Assembly: GCA_003662645.1 (NCBI GenBank)
Contig: QMYL01000027.1
Span: forward strand, 1 to 8,992
Reading direction: 5' to 3'
From: Candidatus Bathyarchaeota archaeon
GTDB lineage: Archaea > Thermoproteota > Bathyarchaeia > Bathyarchaeales > B26-1
Length of the DNA: 8,992 bases
Shown piece after piece: positions 6,631 through 8,992 of this stretch. Under the pieces are notes generated by a model. The model did not search any database, had not been told where the DNA came from, and saw nothing but the letters and a program-made list of their open reading frames with translations. Positions within the stretch are counted from its first letter, which is position 1; the number at the start of each line of letters is the position of its first letter. Position numbers and translations under genes: made by a program.

Positions 6631-8144
6631 ATGGATGGGTTAGGTTATAACCTCTACTGGGGTGATATGCATAACAACGTCCGCGTCGAGAATCTGGATG
6701 ACGTCTTAAGGGCCGCTCGAGACATCCTCGACTTCTTCGCCGTGGCCTACTATCCCTTCATCTGGTACACCAAGAAGGGTCTTAGGATCGAATCTTGTGG
6801 TGAAAGGGATGAATTCTTTGAGGATTGGAGGCTGGTCCAGGAGGCTGTGGCTGAGGGTAATAGACCCGGCGAGTTCGTAACCTTCCTGGGCTATGAGTGG
6901 CACGGTGATAGGAGGCGTTACGGAGACCACAACGTATACTACTTGAAGGATTATGAGCCGCTGGATGGGGCGAGGACCCTACCGGAACTGTATGAGAACT
7001 TGAGGAAGACTGAGGCCATGGTCATACCGCACCATACTGGCTACCAAGTCGGGGAGCGTGGCAAGGATTGGAACTTTCACGATGACGATCTATCCCCTCT
7101 AGTTGAGATATACTCAGGTCAACACGGCTCCTCAGAGGGCTGTGACACCCCGCTGACCATGAACAGAAATGTGGATATGAGCCCCAGAACATCTGGCGGG
7201 ACGGTTATAGAGGGGTTAGATAGGGGTTATAGGCTGGGCTTCATAGCCTCAAGCGACCTCCTATATCCAGGTAGCGGGGGCTGGCAGGCGTATATGCAAT
7301 GGAGCTAACGAGGGATTCGATATGGGAGGCCTTCATGAATAGAAGAACTTACGGTGTAACCGGCGATAGAATAAGGTTGACCTTCTTCATAAACGACCAC
7401 TTCATGGGGGAAACTCTAAAATCAAGTGGACCCATCAAGATCTGGGGCGAGGTCGTCGGGAGCCACGCCATAGATAGGGTTGAGATAATAAGGAACGGGA
7501 GGGTGATACATACATACTGCCACTCAGGTAGGTGGGGCTACCCGGAGACTGATAAGATCATAAAGGCGAAGTTGAGGTTGGAGTTCGGTTGGGGACCGAA
7601 GCTTGGGTACGGCTTGAGAAGGATCAGGGAGCATTTATGGAGGGGCTCCTTGGAGGTTGATGGCGGTAAGATAATCGATGTGGAGCCGCATTTCAACCAC
7701 TTCGGGCAGAGGATAGACTCCGCAACGGAAGACGCATGCAGTTGGACGATGAAGACCAAGCCGAGGATGTTCCAAGAGCTGATCTTTGAGTTGGAGGCTC
7801 ACCTTAGAAGCGTAATCACACTTGAGGTGAACTCTAGACGTGTTAGGTTCTCGATGGATGACGCCTTAAAGGGTTCTAGGGTCATCGCGTTGAGACGTGA
7901 AGCCGAGGACCTGATACGTGATGAGTTTGGCTTATCCCCAGGTGATGTGGAGAATCCAGATGTCTACTGGCACAACTCCTACAAGGTGAAGATACACAGG
8001 ACCATACCAGAGGATGGATACACCGCAAGTTTCTTCTACGTTGACCACAAACCGAGAGATGGGTTGAACTATTATTACTTGAGGGTTAGCCAGCTGAATG
8101 GGCAGATGGCTTGGTCCTCCCCGATATGGGTGAGGGTTCCATAA
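6631..8144 (+). pseudogene. DUF3604/PHP-like protein gene broken by a -1 frameshift
   Basis: Two overlapping frames (6631-7308 and roughly 7276-8144) join into one protein of about 504 residues like the DUF3604 family, whose N-terminal half resembles PHP metal-dependent phosphoesterases. Visible features from the ATG are WGDMHNN (residues 10-16), GYEWH (87-91), PHH (133-135), EIYSG (159-163), HGSSE (165-169) and ASSD (206-209). The second frame continues with GLAGVYAMELTRDSIWEAF and VTGDRI, and ends with YYLRVSQLNGQMAWSSPIWV, a typical DUF3604 C-terminus. The switch must lie between 7275 and 7305, because the downstream frame has a TAG at 7272-7274 and the upstream frame a TAA at 7306-7308. 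Adding one G to the run at 7276-7280 restores a family-like sequence. The conserved Asn-His after SSD is missing and the loop is short, so decay is likely. The gene starts 30 bases after the oxidoreductase stop, suggesting co-transcription. Confidence 0.7.
7276..7280 (+). other. Run of five G at the probable frameshift point
   Basis: Upstream the frame reads YPGSGG and then leaves the family pattern to a TAA at 7306. Re-reading or adding one G here continues as GLAGVYAMELTRDS in the other frame. A one-base homopolymer loss, real or technical, is the simplest cause. Confidence 0.6.
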
Positions 8145-8180
8145 GTAAGTGGCACATCCTGTATTGTTAGAGGGATCATG

Positions 8181-8186
8181 GAGGGA
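8181..8186 (+). promoter_or_regulatory. Ribosome-binding site of the URO-D-like gene
   Basis: GAGGGA lies five bases before the ATG at 8192 and supports that start. The 47-base gap after the DUF3604 gene shows no clear TATA box or terminator, which fits one operon. Confidence 0.5.
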
Positions 8187-8191
8187 TACTG

Positions 8192-8992
8192 ATGGACTCC
8201 AGGGAGAGGCTGATGAGAACCTTCAGGGGGGAGGAGGTCGATAGGGTTCCAATATCGCTCTACGAGTTCGACGGTTTCTATGACGACTGGATCTACGACT
8301 ACCCCGAGTATGTTGAGATACTCAACTACGCCGAGGGTAAGACCGATAAGATGTACTTCTGGTCTCCTAGAGCCGAGGCTGGGGAGGAAGTCCTGTTCTA
8401 CGGCGTAATCGATAGGAACCGCGTTAAACGGTTGGAGTGGAGGAACGGCGACTCTAACTATTTTAGAACGGTCATCGAGACCCCTAGGGGAACGATAACC
8501 ACCGTCAGGAAGCAGATAGAGGGCGTCCACACATCATGGACGATTGAGTACCTTTGTAAGGATGAGGAGGACGCTGAAAGGGTGCTCTCCCTACCCTACA
8601 AACCGTGGAGGCCCTCGGTGGACTCATTCTTCACCCTAGACGGTAGGCTCGGGGGATCCGGGATAGTCATGGGGGATATACCAGATGCCCTATGCCTAAC
8701 CGTTGAGCTCTTCGGCCTATCCAGGTTCATCAGATTGTACGTTAAGAACAAGGCCTTAATCTTCGATCTGCTGGAGTTCTTCCAGGAGAGAATCTACAAC
8801 TACCTCAGGCACATCCTAGCAAGCGGGGCCGTCACCCTATACCGCATAGTCGGACCGGAATACGCCGCGCCCCCATTCTTCAACCCGAGCGAGTTTGACC
8901 GCCTCGTCACCCCCTACGATGCGGAGCTGGTTGAGCTCCTACACAGTTACGGTGGGCTGGCTAGGCTCCACTCGCATGGGAAGGTTAAGCTC
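8192..8992 (+). CDS. Uroporphyrinogen decarboxylase (URO-D) superfamily protein, N-terminal 267 codons
   Basis: The frame is open from the ATG at 8192 to the window edge, so the C-terminus is missing. The start MDSRERLMRTFRGEEVDRVP is the characteristic opening of URO-D/MtaA/MtbA-like proteins (helix ERL..F.G..VDRVP). Later features are VMGDIPDALCLTVELFGLSRF (about 159-179) and LHSHGKVKL (259-267). Beyond haem synthesis, this superfamily includes corrinoid:coenzyme M methyltransferases and many uncharacterised members in catabolic clusters. The position after a flavoprotein and a DUF3604 gene, and the lack of haem genes, argue for a catabolic or methyl-transfer role. The HSHG at 260-263 falls where zinc-dependent methyltransferases have a His-x-Cys, so the metal site may differ. 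The missing C-terminus would hold the remaining ligand. The family call is strong; the function is inference. Confidence 0.75.
   Translation, partial: MDSRERLMRTFRGEEVDRVPISLYEFDGFYDDWIYDYPEYVEILNYAEGKTDKMYFWSPRAEAGEEVLFYGVIDRNRVKRLEWRNGDSNYFRTVIETPRGTITTVRKQIEGVHTSWTIEYLCKDEEDAERVLSLPYKPWRPSVDSFFTLDGRLGGSGIVMGDIPDALCLTVELFGLSRFIRLYVKNKALIFDLLEFFQERIYNYLRHILASGAVTLYRIVGPEYAAPPFFNPSEFDRLVTPYDAELVELLHSYGGLARLHSHGKVKL

Noticed and set aside
7275..7284. Programmed -1 frameshifting at the G run
   Set aside because: The codons GGG GGC do not form a good tandem slip site (GGC could re-pair but the upstream GGG would face CGG), and the nearby loop is also damaged. Mutation or sequence error is simpler.
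8075..8530. 151-codon open frame on the minus strand
   Set aside because: It is antisense to the end of the DUF3604 gene and the start of the URO-D-like gene, both of which have clear family features.
1..8992. CRISPR array, tRNA, rRNA, transposase or long repeat
   Set aside because: I saw no regularly spaced repeats, no tRNA-like cloverleaf, no transposase motifs and no terminal inverted repeats anywhere in the window.

Overview
The window looks like a piece of an archaeal chromosome, most likely from a thermophilic or anaerobic member of the Thermoproteota (for example a Bathyarchaeia-like lineage), although the exact taxon is inference. The evidence is as follows: a formylmethanofuran:tetrahydromethanopterin formyltransferase (Ftr) start at the left edge; arginine codons dominated by AGG; AT-rich TATA-like boxes about 35 bases before the first genes of transcription units; and GAGG/GAGGG ribosome-binding sites before internal genes. 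Coding density is high, and no intergenic stretch exceeds 300 bases.

The left five eighths (1-5211) is read from the minus strand. In transcription order it holds a PurD-type phosphoribosylamine-glycine ligase, a glycoside hydrolase family 4 (GH4) enzyme with a CHGH metal-site motif, an archaeal HAD-family phosphohydrolase with a DCEGP motif, a membrane methyltransferase of the isoprenylcysteine/phospholipid methyltransferase type, and the first 39 codons of Ftr. PurD and GH4 are 20 bases apart and probably co-transcribed. The others each have a plausible promoter of their own.

The right part (from about 5341) is read from the plus strand, divergently from purD. It holds an FAD-dependent oxidoreductase interrupted by one in-frame TAG, a DUF3604/PHP-type metallohydrolase-like gene interrupted by a -1 frameshift at a run of five G, and the first 267 codons of a uroporphyrinogen-decarboxylase (URO-D) superfamily protein that runs off the window. 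Their spacing suggests one operon. With the nearby GH4 enzyme, the set looks like a catabolic island for uronic-acid-type sugars or related organic compounds. The URO-D superfamily also contains corrinoid methyltransferases, and Ftr indicates a tetrahydromethanopterin C1 pathway, so a link from methyl-group release to C1 metabolism is possible but unproven.

The main item to check is the pair of lesions in adjacent genes. Each reading frame is otherwise intact over its whole length, so the choices are recent pseudogenisation, assembly or sequencing error, or recoding. The TAG case has one extra hint: purD also ends in TAG, and reading through it adds seven codons and then stops at a TGA that overlaps the GH4 start codon as ATGA. 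This is suggestive of TAG having a sense meaning, but far from proof. The frameshifted gene also lacks the conserved Asn-His after its SSD motif, which favours real decay for that gene. No novel system is established by this sequence alone.
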